A stretch of 64,000 bases of DNA from Plantago ovata (GCA_028274465.1 CM051456.1:4341545-4405544); one strand, 5' to 3'; counted from the first letter of the stretch, positions 1 through 31,810 are shown. Numbers and translations: made by a program. Notes: a model not told the origin generated them from the sequence alone.

Positions 1-18554
<18,554 letters not shown>

Positions 18555-19740
18555 TAGCTTATTTCTCAGAGGAATCACATTATGCTCTTAAAGGTGATTG
18601 TATTGGCTGGCTCTCCTGTATACCATGCTGTTCCTCCAGCAAGCACGGTTGCGGTTTATAACATTCTTGCCGAGGGTGTCTGATAGTATTCAGGCGCAAG
18701 ATTTTCCTTATTGACCCAGTCATCCTGCCTCGAATTCAACTCATGAGCACTGGGCTGTCATGGTTCTACATTTAGTCATGTTACTACTCAGCCTTACAGA
18801 GAGTTGGTTCATAGGAAAGGGTTGTGTAGTCGCTGGAATCACTGTAGTGCTAGGTGTTGCCGGAGCCGGTTCATAGAAAGGGATTGCACTGTCACCGGAA
18901 TATAACGCGGCTACTAACCTGGACGATGCTAGAGTCTATTTGTAGGAAGGAAAGATTGTGGTGTTAGCTCGTTGAAACTGGGTTTTGAGAAATTGGAATG
19001 GATGATCCGATATACCATCAGATTCTATAAGCTGTACATAAGGTACTATGAAGTAAGAGCCCGAGTTAGATGCCAATTAGTCGGCTATCTTTTCTTTGTT
19101 TCTTATTACTATGTTGTAATGAATGTACAAAATTGTAGTAGTAGTTGTATTACTGGGCTTCTCATTGTTACGTGTAAAAGACCCCCTGAAATTTAACCGG
19201 ACTGGGTTACACATGGTTTGTTGTGTAAATTTTTTGGTTGCTCTACAGAGACGGGGTCTAGTAATCGAAGTTGGGGCCTTGGGGGTTCCTTGAAACCTCG
19301 AAAATATAGCTGTAAAAATTGTCATTGCGTACGTTGACCTTATTTGCATTTATTTTCTGTACATTCTTTGTACCTGGGAACATAGGGAGCTATTTGCCTA
19401 TTTGTAGTTTCTTAACTGCTCGATCGATGACTCGGTCCAATTTAGTTTGACATATGTGTTCATTTTCAATCCGTGTGTTTATGCTTTTGGTTTTGGATGC
19501 CAAATTGTCACAGTGCTGGTCGAAAAAGTCAACTAGTCCTGATACAGATAGGAAGCAAAGGCATGGGATATGTCATATGTATGATGAAACATGTCGAGAC
19601 CAACATCTACAGTATACCTTGATTAGTTGACCAAGTTAAATTTATTGGAGTACTCATATAGTCATATGTTATTGTTTAGGATTGTTTTGTTGACTTTTCT
19701 AGTTATGTTTGTTTTATTAATTGTTTTTATTCACATTTAA
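18555..19740 (+). other. 3'UTR and downstream flank of ZFYVE26-like gene
   Basis: No coding region is visible. The first few hundred bases after the TAG at 18552-18554 are probably 3'UTR. No polyadenylation site could be chosen with confidence. Confidence 0.4.
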
Positions 19741-19752
19741 CCTCTAAGAGCA

Positions 19753-21215
19753 AGAGTAAGGGCGGATCTAGGATTTTTTTTCTGGGTAAGCTAAATATGT
19801 AGACCGTCTCATACACTTACTTGCTTTATAAAAAATAAATACCGTGCGATACATTTTTTTGCATTTTTTAATTTTTTTTAATTAGTTTTTTATATTTTTT
19901 ATATTACTCAACAATTCAAACATATAATATTTCTCAAAAAAGAAAAAAAACACAAATATAAAATATCATATATAAACTGTAACAAGAAAATTAGTATTCT
20001 GTATTAAGGAATAATAGAATAATTTATTAAAATATTACAGGAATAAAACTTTTAAATCAAATATATACTAGTAGGCTTGTACAGAAAAATTATCCGCCCG
20101 CACGACCCGTCCAACCGAGTGCGTTTTATCCGTTATTGGCGATTAGCATTTTTGTCAAAAATCGCCCCCGCGGTTAAAAATTTTATCATCCACAAAAACG
20201 CGGTTGGATGGCGGTTGAGCGATTGGTCATCCGCCACCCGCCCAATCCGCCCGCATATATATATATATATATATCTATATGTAATTTTTATTTTTATATA
20301 TATTAGTATATACTACTTTTATTTTTAATAAAAATTACCACTACTAGTCGCCTATATAAATAAATGAGTCTAGGGTTTTTGGCTTTCTTTTCTCACTTCA
20401 GCCGTCCCCACTCACCAGATCTAATTTCGTATTCATCCCCAAACACAGCCCCCATCACCCATCTCGTGAATTATTCTAGCAACCGCTCCCACCAGGCTAT
20501 CCCTACGAGTAGCTGAATGTTGATTGATGGTCATGGACAGTTGGACACTGGGCGGAGGGACTTTTATTTTGCTTCTTTTGTCGGCTATTGTAATTTTAGT
20601 TCTTATATTTGGAATCTTATTTAGAATTGTATTTGGAATTTATGCACTTAGAATATTTGTATTAAACCTTAGAATCTACCGATGTTTATCTTATTATTGT
20701 CATTCAGTTTATAATATTTATTTCGTAGTTTCGTTATGTCTCAATCCGCCAATCCGCCCGCCTTAATTAATCACCCGATCCGCCGCGGATAGGAGAAAAT
20801 TTCATCCGTCGCAGGTTAATGAATTTTCTTATCCGCCATATACGGGTTGGTTAGAATTTGGTAAAAAACCAGTCCGTAACCACCCACGTACAGGCCTATA
20901 TACTAGTATAGTTTCGTAGGAAAAAAAAGTATGTAAAACAATCTATTAGGAGAAAGGTGTAATAAAGGAATAAAACACTTATTGAAAATTAAAAGTGAAT
21001 AAAACAAAAAGTACTTATGTATTCAAATGTACATAGAATAAAAAAGAAACAAGAAACTTGATCTGGAATCGAAATCTAACCTTGTGTTCCAAAACTAAAG
21101 AACAAACCAATGAACTAAAAACAAATTTACAACTTTTTATGTATAGTAATGTAATATATTATAGATATTAGGGTAGGCTTGAGCCTACCTCAGTCCCTTA
21201 GTAGCTCCGCCCTTG
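19753..21215. mobile_element. DNA transposon-like element with AAGGGCGGA ends
   Basis: The left end AGAGTAAGGGCGGATCTA and the reverse complement of the right end (CAAGGGCGGAGCTA) share AAGGGCGGA(T/G)CTA. The 10-bp string TCTAAGAGCA flanks both sides (19743-19752 and 21216-21225). There is no transposase. A hAT-like element (20073-20897) sits inside it, and its right flank is the end of the MITE at 21221. The exact superfamily is unclear. Confidence 0.5.
20073..20897. mobile_element. Non-autonomous hAT-like element (825 bp)
   Basis: The ends AGGCTTGTAC and, inverted, AGGCCTGTAC form short TIRs. The same 10-bp string ATATACTAGT flanks both sides (20063-20072 and 20898-20907), which is long for the 8-bp hAT target duplication but close. 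Subterminal repeats rich in CCGCCCGC and ATCCGC motifs occur at both ends, as in hAT elements. The interior has a leader-like stretch but no transposase domain. Confidence 0.7.
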
Positions 21216-21220
21216 TCTAA

Positions 21221-21556
21221 GAGCACTAGCAATAGTGGGCTACAAACTTGAGCCTCAAATAAGTCCGTTTTATTTTTTGCTACAATAATTTGACTTATTT
21301 TTTTGTGGGTTTCACATGATATACATTCCACATGCACCACACAATTAATGAAAAAAAAAAAATGAAATTAAAAAATATTATTTGAGGCTTATTTGGGGAC
21401 TTCAAATATGTAGCCCCCAAGCATGGGCTTCATAAATGAAGCTCCAAATAAGCATCTATTGTAGCTTATTTAGGGCTTATTTGGGGATTAACCTCAAATA
21501 AGCCCTAAAATCCCCAAATAAGCCCTAAAAAAAAAAAAACTCTATTGCTAGTGCTC
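21221..21556. mobile_element. MITE with perfect TIR GAGCACTAGCAATAG
   Basis: Perfect inverted ends of at least 15 bp (18 bp if the flanking TAA/TTA is included). The interior is also self-complementary: repeated AATAAGCC/GGCTTATT blocks would fold into a long hairpin. The GAGCA-type end suits PIF/Harbinger-like MITEs, but the 3-bp target duplication is not clean. Confidence 0.8.
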
Positions 21557-22122
21557 TTATAAATCCTAAATCAAATCGTAAAAATAATTTATGAAATGAT
21601 ATTTTAAAATATAGTCATTCTATTTTTATAATATTATTTTACTAATTATTCCTATTAAAGATCAATGGATTAAAAAAAGAGAAATAATGTTAAAAAATCA
21701 GATGATTACTATTCCCTCAATAAATAAATACATGTCAGCTTTCTCTACGCAAACTATTGCACGTCCATAGAATCTGGTCCTACTTACCTTATGGACGAGT
21801 CTAATTTCGGAAATGTTAGCCCATGTTCTATGTCTAAAAGTGGTTTAGGATGTCTTTAAGACGTAAGTTGTTGCTCTTCTACTTGTTCTAATTGCTACTT
21901 CTAGAGTTATGAATCAATGAACCGACTCAAATAAAAAGATCTTACCTGTTTTCTTCTATCTAATTAAAGATACGGGGAGAGAAGTTGCAAAACGGGACGG
22001 TCGGTGACCACATCTGGATCAGCGCTTTCTCAAATTCCGTGTCATGGATGTATTATGTATATACAGTATATGGAAATGTCGAGATAGTTTATAAATATAA
22101 TCCATGATTATACAAAGAATAA

Positions 22123-22338
22123 CCGGGGGCGGAGACGTGTGCCGGGGAGGTGACCGCCACCCTCAAACTTTTAATTTTTTTTTAATTATCATACGTATAT
22201 TTTTGTAAACTTCACATTTCGTCACCCCTAATTTTTTTTGTTAGTGTATTTTTTTTAAATTAAATTTCTCAATTTTTGAATAAATATCTTGTTATAATAT
22301 ATCTCATTATCCCCAGTTTTCATTCATGCCTCCGCCCT
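22123..22338. mobile_element. Short hAT-like MITE (216 bp)
   Basis: An 8-bp direct repeat AAGAATAA flanks the element (22115-22122 and 22339-22346). The terminal GGGGGCGGAGAC and the inverted AGGGCGGAGGCA form imperfect TIRs. The interior is AT-rich and non-coding. Confidence 0.7.
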
Positions 22339-22650
22339 AAGAATAAGTATATTGGATAAGATAAACACGTAAAAAAGAAAAAAATGGACAAACATAAAGG
22401 TTATGGAAAAAACTATAACATCTACTAATTTCTCCATCCGAAGTGTTGAATGGAGCAAAGTCCGGAATACATATCATCATGGAGGCAATATGTTTTTTTA
22501 TAAGAATATAGCACGTTCTAGTTTTATTTTTAAGTTAATCTTCCAGACTCCCACAAAATTTATACAAATAATTTATAAGTTATAAGTTCATCTAACTAAT
22601 TTTTAAAATTATTTCTTGGTTGTATATGCAAGCAAAATATTTACTACTAT

Positions 22651-22881
22651 CTCCGTCTCACAAAATTTTACCCACTTTTTTTTTTTTGAGATGGTCATAA
22701 AACTACTTGTAACTCTTAATTTAATTTTTTTTTACCTCAAATATATTAAATTGTCATTATTTAGTTCATTTCCATTCCAAATAGATTACCGGATAATATT
22801 TTTAACATTACACCATTTTCCTTTAAATATTTGAAAATGCTTATGTAAATAGTGACTGAGTAATGTTTTTTGGGACGGGGG
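22651..22881. mobile_element. Degenerate Stowaway-like MITE
   Basis: The left CTCCGTCTCACAAAATTTTA and right GGGACGGGGGA ends are imperfectly complementary. Non-coding; about 560 bp upstream of the KAT3 start. Confidence 0.45.
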
Positions 22882-23437
22882 AATATTTTTTATCAAATAA
22901 TCAAATAAACTAATGAAACATCCTAATCTGAGGTGGCGGGACGGGAAGGGTATTTTCAATTTAGGAAATATATGTACTTTTAATGGGAAGACCCAAGTGC
23001 AAAACACGGGAGAATTTTTATAACCAAGGGCAATATTCTGACGATGATGAATTTGATTGAAATCCCACCCTGAGAACTCATAATGCCAAGCAACTACCAC
23101 TACTGCTACATTCATGTCTATCAAGGTAGATTTAAACTACCTCTAGTCTAGCTACAACTTGTTAATACAGTATTAATTTATTCGCATCATAATCAAATTC
23201 ACAAGTCAAACATCTGCATGCATAAATTTAAATTATCTCTAAGCTCAATAATGTTGCTAATTAAGTCCAATCTTTGACATAGCACATACACCTGTTGTAA
23301 GATCTCAAAAAATATACTACTATAGCTGAGCTTTAAAAACTCATCAATTGGTAAACACAAACAAACACCTATTAGCTACCCCCACTTTCTCTCTCTGTCT
23401 CTCTCACTACCAAAACAAGAAAAAGTAAACAGAAAAT

Positions 23438-26400
23438 ATGGCTTCAGATGATCATGGAAGATCTCCATTGTCATCGGAAATGAGGTCCCCAATGCCACTG
23501 CTCTACAGGCGGCATTCGACAGCAGAACAAATGCGAAACTTGGCATCGATATCGAGCAGTATTCTGCCTGCTTTCGGGACAGTTGTGGGTGAAGGAAGTA
23601 TTGCTTTGAGAAAATTTGTCATTGCACCTTATGATAGAAGATACAGGCAAGTCTTTTTTTTTAACTAAATTGTATATCAACTCGTCTTCATGTTATACGT
23701 AAGTTAGTAACTGATGAATTCCATAGCTAAAACTTGTGTTTTTGGAAAATTATGCATTAAAGACCATGTGTTTTTAAGTTTTGAAATGTTGTTTTTCAAT
23801 GGAATAGATAGGAATTACTTCTCAGACACAAGAAGACGAGAGTTCCAAATGATAGCTATACCATATAAAATTGAAAATAAAGTTTGAGTCGTCCTCAGTT
23901 CTCACGGTCTAGTAATAAAACATTTTTATACACTTGTATTCAAATTGGCACAGTACTAATTAACAACAGGAACGTTGAATCTTAAGCTTTATTATTGATC
24001 GGTCTTAGTTTCACGTTTTGTCGGTAATTATATGATTTTTAACGTTTGTGTTTGTTGCTCACGTACAAGACAGGGATGCCCCATTAGCCCTTAGAATTCT
24101 ATGTTTTTGAGTTAACGTTTTGATTGATATCGTTGTCCGGTGATTATTGATGATTTGTTCCCTCCCCCTCCTATTACAAAACAAGGATCGATCTTAACTA
24201 TAGTTACGTGATTTCGCGATGTTCCCTCTTAATGATTCATTTTCCATGTTTTGTCATTATCTACCTTTACTATTCCATGAATTTTTCATGTCATGAAACT
24301 GGTAATTAATATAGCATATACTATAAAGTTAAAAAATTAGTATAAAGTTAGTGGAGTATGTAATACTTTATTTCAAATTGAGTTGTTATAGTATAAAATA
24401 TAATGTAAAATTATCGATACAATTATAATATAATGTAGAAGTGAGTAGTAGGAGTGAGGGAGGGACTAGGGAGTGGTGTAGATTGACAATTTTAGAATAT
24501 TGGTAGATGCATGTTAGCCCTAAATAGCCGGTTAAGTATCAAATCTCGGGGACGTACCTCCTCACAAGTCACATGGGTGGAGCCGACATGTGAATTTTCA
24601 ACTCTTTTTCTAATTAAGCATAGGCTAAAATGGTGGAGTTAGTTATCAGTTACCTCCCGATCCTATAAGACATTTTGCACTCTAATCCATGAATAAAACT
24701 TAGAGGGGCAGAAATGATACTCCAGAAAAAAAGGGGGGTGGGGGGGGCAAATGCTAAATTGAAAACTTTTAAAGGGGCAGGTATGTGTGAATTTGAAAAT
24801 TTTGGAGGGGCAATTATAATGTACTAATTTCAATCAAACAACTCACTGAATCTCCCAGGGAAGGCCTGTTATATAGTAAAAGATCAATCATGCGTGTTTC
24901 TCTTCGAAGTAACTTGAGCAAGAAATAATAATAGTGTACCTTTGAACAGGTGGTGGCAAACTTTCTTGGTGGTCTTGGTGGTGTACTCGGCATGGTCATC
25001 ACCATTCGAGCTAGCGTTCAAAAGGATGTCGACTGGCATACTCCTGCCTGTCGATTTGGTAGTTGATGCATTCTTCGCCATAGACATCGTTCTCACCTTC
25101 TTCGTCGCTTACTTGGACAAAACAACTTACTTGCTCGTTGATGATCACAAGAAAATAGCCACGAGGTATCAAATATACGTCCTCACTCAGGGAAAACCTT
25201 CTTTAGTGACGCAATCCATAACAGTATTCACCTGTACGACACTTTTATGAAACAGACAAACAGTAGAAGCTAGAAATGCTTGACGTTCCCATATAGTCGT
25301 CTACAGCAATCTTCTAAATAAGAGAAGGGGTTTCTTCTTTTCTAAAAACAATGCTGACCTATAAACTCATTCTACAGGTACATTACGCACCTACAGTTTC
25401 CATTGGACATAGCCTCCACATTACCTTTCCAATCAATATATAGAGTTTTCACAGGGAAAATGCATAGTGGTGAAGTATTTGGCTTGCTCAACTTGCTCAG
25501 ACTCTGGCGGCTTAGGCGTGTTAGTGAATTTTTCTCCAGGTACTAGTTACCTTATAACCAAAACTCAAGTCTGGTGATTATCCAGACAGATCCTAACTTA
25601 TCCTTCCACACAATTGCCTAACCCCAAGTCAATTGCATGCACCAGGTTAGAAAAGGACACTCGCTTCAGCTACTTTTGGACAAGATACTGCAAGTTGATA
25701 AGTGTATGTATATGGAACCTAAGTCGATGTCATTAAAGATCCATGCCATATGCATACCCACAGTACTGAGCATCGTATGTTCTGCTAACTTAATGGCAGG
25801 TCACACTGTTTGCGGTGCACACCGCAGGATGCTTCTACTTCTGGCTAGCAACACATTATCATACACCTGCGAACACGTGGATCGGAGCTCAAGTTCCAAA
25901 CTTTAAAGAGAGGAGCGTCTGGCTGGGTTATACATATTCCATATATTGGTCAATTGTCACTCTTGCAACAGTAGGGTATGGTGACCTCCACGCAATGAAT
26001 ACTGGAGAGAAGGTTGCCACCATCTTCTATATGCTTTTCAATATTGGTCTAACAGCCTACTTGATTGGCAACATGACCAATCTTGTTGTCCATAGTTCCG
26101 CTCGAACATTCGCCATGGTAACAATCTAACTACGACTTCTAGATTATCAGCCTAGCATGATCAATTACCTAGTGATCTGCTTCCCATTTTTTTCCCTTCA
26201 CTGGCCTACAAGGTAGAGAACCCCCCCACCCCAAACACACACACACCAGCACAAACACATTTTCATTAGAGTATTGAGCTTTGTAACAATGTAGCCTGTA
26301 AAGTCACACAATACTTGTTGATGTTTCATCTAAAGAGGGATGCATTCCATGAGGTCCTGAGATATGCGAGCAAAAATAGAATTCCAGAGGGATTAAAGGA

Positions 26401-29229
26401 GCAAATGCTAGCACACGTGACACTTAAATTCAAGACAGCAGAACTTCAGCAAGAAGAGGTACTTCAAGACCTACCTAAAGCAATAAGATCCAGCATTGCA
26501 CAACATCTCTTCCGCACAACTGTTGAGAATTGCTACCTTTTCAAAGGAGTTTCTGAAGACTTCATTGTCCAGTTGGTAAGGTCAAGTTTCTTGCACATAT
26601 CCAGATGAGCATGTAGTTTCTGGTTATTGCATGATCCGATCTATAAATGACATGGCATGAAATGTGCATAAGCTTTTCTATATCTATCACATAAACAGTT
26701 CTTATGCCATGACCAGAAGAAGAAGATGCATCAAGCATATTAGAAAGAGAACAATAATCTTCATATCACACAGTCGTGCAATCAGAATATCTCTGTTCTT
26801 TTGGTTACAGGTACCGGAGATGAGAGCAGAATATTTTCCACCCAAAGTAGATATTACCATACAAAATGAGATACCAACAGATTTCTATATCATCGTATCC
26901 GGAGCAGTGGTATGATCAGAACTTGACTGAGTAATTATTTTGCATCTATACAGGCAATATCTTAAGTTATCTCAAACTGCAGGACGTCATAACATATAAC
27001 AACGGTACGGAGAAGGTATGGAGTTCTTAATTACCTTACTCCTCCCCCCCCCCCCCCCAACACACACAAAAAAGAAAAAGATCGATTGTAATCATGTTGG
27101 ATCATCATCTCCATATAAAAGAACTGTGGCCAAGTCTCATTTTAACACCACTTCTATCGACACAACAAATAAAGGATTTACTGATCTAACAATGGCATAG
27201 TACTCCAAGAAAGATATAGACTTATGGGAGTCACAATAACGATAACGATAACCACATTCACTTATTGGTATCTCCAAAAGTTAAAATTCAGAACACAGCT
27301 TTTCTAAGTAGATGAAAGATTTGCATCAACATAATACAGAACATCCAAAATCATGCAAGAATGAATAATAGAGTAAATTGAAAGGAATGTACTATCTTGA
27401 AATCCATGTCTGTTAATTGCAAATGTACGATATTGTTGCCAGAGAATATGTCCAGGAAAACATAAGATTCCTTTAAAGAAGACCCTTAGTCAAGCTCTCA
27501 TCAAATGTAAAAAATAAGCCTGCATAAAAAGATCCAGTATTATTACTCTGCTCAGCACATTAAGGAAATGTAAACATGCAACTATTCCAGACTGTAACAA
27601 TGATAGTTGACCCCAGCATGATTATATATTAAGTAGCTATGTTCATGTGAGCAAGTTAACAAAAGGAAACTGAGAGGGATATTTCCAGTTTCTGTCAAAA
27701 TTAGGTTCTCCAGATATGTTTGGTGAAATTGGAGTCATCCTTAATATTCCCCAGCCTTTCACGGTGAGAACAAAGAGGCTTTCTCAGGTCATCCGGATTA
27801 GTCACAACCATTTCAAACCATTGGTGCAGCCATTTAGTAAAGATGGAAAGATTATTGCTTCAAATTTTATTCAGGTAAGAATTTAATTTCTTGGTACATG
27901 CATAAACGTCAGGTACTTTACAGGAGCTACTTAATCACTACCCTTGTGTAACAGTAAAACATCCATTAATATTCAATATCCATAAAACTTCACTTCATAG
28001 CAGCAGTTCTAATTACCAATTTGCATGATATAAGCCTTACTAATGCATCTGAACCTCAGCATCTGAAGGACTTAAAACATGAGGAGCTAGCGGAGATACC
28101 ATTTGCAACAGACTTAATCGATGAAACAAATGTTCAGGTAATCTCACATCTTTGCATAAAGGTCTAAATCATGACTATATGGCACAGGACACAGAAAGAT
28201 TCCCACCCATGCACACTATGGTAAAAGGTACTGTGGGAAAGAGATAGGATGTCAATTATTCCAAGACTCTGACCACAAACTGACATAGTCCACTGAATTC
28301 ATATAGTTGGCTCAGACAATATATCTGGTTGGCTAGGTTTAATAAACAGTATACTGGTTTGGCAGTTTACCTCCATGCACAGTGAACTTACACTGTATAA
28401 TTTACCAATAAAATATAATATGGTTATTAAACATTTTTCAGGACATGACACCAACTGAGGAATCTCAAAATCATGAAGCACAAAGCCAAGAAACAAACAG
28501 TAAGCTTCTATCACGATTGTAACTAGTTCTACCCTGTATGCACAACTATAGTCTACTTTTTATTATAAGCAGCTGATAGGTGATCTTCCATACTATGGGG
28601 ATATCACATCTCAGTCTGCATAGCTTAGAGTACTGCTAAATTTCCATCAATTTCGTATTGTGCCGTGATTAGCACCTAGACATTAAACATATTTCTAGCA
28701 TGATGCATATCATGATGTGAGAGTATTATATCACACATGTTTACACAACCACATAACTATTCAGGAAGCCCCTTGGTTTACACACCAGACACTCTTCCAA
28801 TCCGGGTGGTAATCCATGGGCACCGTCCAGATCTCAAACCAAAAGAAGAAGATGGAGGAAGACTTGCACATCTTCCAGATTCAATTGAAGATCTACTTTC
28901 ATTGGCAGGTGAGTATTTTATGTGATTATAACAAAACATCTGAGCATGACAGACCTTAACATGCACAAAGAGCAGACTTGTGATTTCCACGCACTAAACA
29001 AATGCTACGTGAAACACCATTTAGGCATATTATATTTTCTTCACTTTGCATACACCACAGATCTGTCATGCATTTTACAAATACAATGGCACTGTGAGTT
29101 TATAACTACAATTTAATGAACACAGAGAAGAAGCTCGGGAAAAGAGGGACACAAATTCTCATGGCTGATGGCTCTCAAGTGGAGGATATTGGTGCTTTAA
29201 GAGACAATGATCACTTATACATAATTTGA
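23438..29229 (+). CDS. KAT3: Shaker-type K+ channel subunit KAT3/KC1 (13 exons, 634 aa)
   Basis: In plants, KC1-type subunits are usually silent modulators that join AKT1/KAT1 tetramers at the plasma membrane and shift inward K+ currents to more negative voltage. Exons: 23438-23646, 24950-25165, 25378-25539, 25646-25703, 25800-26117, 26336-26575, 26811-26909, 26983-27015, 27689-27874, 28060-28137, 28442-28499, 28765-28908, 29126-29229; all phases agree. The N-terminus has the KC1-like [12 protein letters not shown] stretch. Then S1-S3, an arginine-rich S4 (RLWRLRRV), S5, pore filter TVGYGD at residues 272-277, S6 ending in NMTNLVVH, a cyclic-nucleotide-binding-like domain ([18 protein letters not shown]) and a C-terminal KHA domain (RVVIHG ... 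DNDHLYII). There is no ankyrin block, unlike AKT1. Arabidopsis KC1 is 662 aa. Intron 1 has a GC donor; exon 8 is only 33 nt. Confidence 0.93.
23647..24949 (+). other. GC-AG first intron of KAT3
   Basis: The arginine codon of the conserved YR-W junction is split AG|G. This puts the donor at AG|GCAAGT (a perfect GC-donor consensus) and the acceptor at GAACAG. The GT donor five bases downstream (CAA|GTCTTT) breaks the frame with exon 2. Confidence 0.85.
26219..26260. repeat. C-rich/CA-rich simple sequence in KAT3 intron
   Basis: A run of C followed by CCCC and (CA)n in the intron between exons 5 and 6. A second, longer poly-C run lies at about 27042-27058 in the intron after exon 8. Confidence 0.8.
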
Positions 29230-29398
29230 CGAGAAATCAGTTGAGAAAAAATTGCTTATGTATTTTGATGGAGTATTGTTGTGACTGGCAAATAATACAA
29301 CCAACGATATATTAAAATGCTGGTCATTTCAGTTGTATAAACATATAGAGACAAGAGAGTGATACTTTTGAGTCATCAATGAGGACGAATGGCAAACC

Positions 29399-30836
29399 TC
29401 AGTTATTTATAGAATCACAGGTATTAAGCATGTTCAGAACAGTGTATGCAGCTTTCTGGCAATGATCCTTCTCTTCCTCTAATGATTTCTTTCTTTGGAA
29501 CACAGAATCTTTAGACTTCTCTAGCTCTTCAGTTATTCCAGCAGAATTCTGTTCAATGTCACTAAGATGACCATATAGAAAGACATCAAGTTAGAATGTA
29601 ATAGAGAAAATCTACTAACTAAACTTTCTTTACAACAATACATTTGTTGCATCTAAAAACATATAACAAATGTTTCTAGAATAAATGAATAGAAGAAGAA
29701 GAGTTTATCGATGTCTCAGAATCAAAAGAAGAGGAGTTTATCGATGTATCAGAATCAAATACTCTGGACAAAACGTAGTAAATATCAAGGGCCAGTAGTC
29801 TAACAAAATCAGAATAGCAAAAGTGCTATGTATGCCCAGTCAACTTACTTTATCATCTTAAGCATGTTATCCATTCCTGCCTGTATGCTCTGAGAAAGAT
29901 CTGCTCATATCAAATACAGCATTTTACCATCAATAAGAAAATATCAAATATAATCAAGTACTTTATTAACTTAATCTGTTTCAAGTATTAAGCATGCTAT
30001 ATCACCAAATATGAGGAAGCACATAGAACAGGACACAGATTATGGAATAATCTAGGGCTATTCATTTCATGCATAGTTACCAATCAATGATTTCCTAGAA
30101 ACCTAATCTCATAGTATGCCCATAGTAGATTTTATCATGAAACCACTCCTTGTGCTGCAGTGCACATAGCATAAATCTATAGCTATTGACTACATGATAT
30201 CATCAACAGATAGTTCAGATAGGCTAAACAATGATGTTTACATGTAGCCCTATAATAAATTGATGCGTATTGCATGACATCTTCATAAACAAAACATTGC
30301 AAAATTCTCCATAAACTAAATATTCAGAAGAAGAACAGTAACTACGATCTATCCTTCCGACCTACTCCATTTGCTAGAGTATACTAACGATGCAAGCAAC
30401 TTAAACGACTCGCATACCACAGGAAATTCCATATCCATCACGAAGCAAAACTTCACATAAGTGACTAGTATTGTAACCGATCTTCTGCAATTAACTCGCA
30501 TATATGTCGATCCGATGATAACGAACGAGTAAAACACATAACAAAGCAATTCCCCAAAAAATACTCAGAAACTGTACAATAATAACCTAGCATCGAGAAA
30601 CAACATACTACATAGCTCACAGAAAGTAAAAACACTACTCGAATATGGAAAACGACAGTAATTGATCGGAAAATCAACAAATGCGGTGTGAAATACACAC
30701 GGCGAGGATGTGTTTGTGTGTGTTGTGTTTAGGAACAAATGATATTACCTTCAACGAGAGAAGAGAGCTGAGAATTGGCTTCGGATTCATCGATGACGGC
30801 GAGCTCTAGGCCGGACTGAGGTGGTGAAGACGTCAT
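29399..30836 (-). CDS. Small coiled-coil protein, family not recognised (3 exons, 100 aa)
   Basis: Exons on the minus strand: 30836-30749, 29900-29849, 29561-29399. Donors GTAATA and GTAAGT and acceptors GAGCAG and CTTAG join them in frame to a TGA. The product is small, acidic at the N-terminus and then almost wholly helical, with heptad-like spacing (SLVEDLSQSIQAG, KMINDIEQNSAG, ELEKSKDSVFQRKK), so a coiled coil is likely. It has no signal peptide or membrane segment and a single cysteine pair near the C-terminus. Size and shape recall subunits of BLOC-1/BORC-type trafficking complexes, but I cannot place it in a family. It is convergent with KAT3, with 169 bp between the two stop codons. 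The exon structure is well supported; the function is not. Confidence 0.75.
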
Positions 30837-31162
30837 AAGTCTGAATTGTGCTTGAATGTGTACGGAGGGAAAAAGAGGAGAAATGGAAAGTAATGAAATG
30901 AATATTGGGCGGGATTATATAAATAGTAGTATAATGGATCAGGCTTATATGATCTAGACTCCACTCCAAGCTCGATCAAGTATAACTTCTGGGCCTAATC
31001 TACTGCCCAGTCCGGAATGGGCCAGGACACGTGAACGTCTTTTTTGGGGTCAAATACACAGCATTCGGGCTGATTGATTATGGTGTATCTTTCCAGATAT
31101 GATGATTAGAACGTTTCAATAGCTTCTCATTTCCAAATTATTATAAAACGCGTTTTCTACTA
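30837..31162. other. Upstream region of the coiled-coil gene
   Basis: Contains the presumed promoter and leader of the minus-strand gene. An AT-rich block reading TATATAAATA-like on the minus strand (about 30915-30930) is a possible TATA box. No other feature seen. Confidence 0.3.
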
Positions 31163-31392
31163 CTCCCTCCGGCTTTTAATACAGTAGATGTATATAAGGG
31201 ACAAATGGGGATAAACAAGAGAAAACATGATTAAATTCTTATAGAGATGTTAAAAAGTGAAATAATTTATAATAAAAGAAGGGGCAAATAGAAATAAATA
31301 CAAAAAAATATAGTTAGAATATCTAAAACTTTAATTATTTGTGAAAGATTTGAAAATGATTAGACACCATTTATTAAAAAAAAAGGGAGGAG
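31163..31392. mobile_element. Stowaway MITE (230 bp)
   Basis: The left CTCCCTCCGG and right GGGAGGAG ends are complementary. TA flanks both sides (31161-31162 and 31393-31394). The interior is AT-rich. Confidence 0.75.
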
Positions 31393-31810
31393 TACTAAAT
31401 TGACACATTTCTCCCTAGTTATGAAGTTGGTTAATGATAAAGTGATAAAACACCTTACATATAGATCTGGGTATTTCCAAAAAGTTGCATTATTCATCAA
31501 AAGATCATTAAAAATAGATTTTGAAAAACTCCATTCTTGTTAGTAAGTATTATTTCATGTCAAATATCGATGTTCTTCATTAAAAAAAAAAAAAAAAAGT
31601 TGTTATTCCCTCAATATCATATTTGACACCCCATCAAGACGTTGAACTGCGTATGCCAGAACCCTTAAACTTTTACACTTTATTTAGCTTCTTTTTTTAA
31701 ATGACATTGGAAACCCGCAACCGTTACCATTTGGATGCGCATTGGATAAACCTCACAAGCAGACGTAATAGCTTGCAAACCACGTAACCCAAGTTAAACC
31801 ACAACAAATT

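Noticed and set aside
20524-20766. Hydrophobic 80-codon open frame inside the hAT-like element
   Set aside because: AT-rich chance frame with no transposase or known domain.
25702-25703. KAT3 exon 4 ending at 25701 (GTGTAT donor)
   Set aside because: It would break the frame with exon 5; ending at 25703 with donor GTATGT keeps SVTLFAVH.
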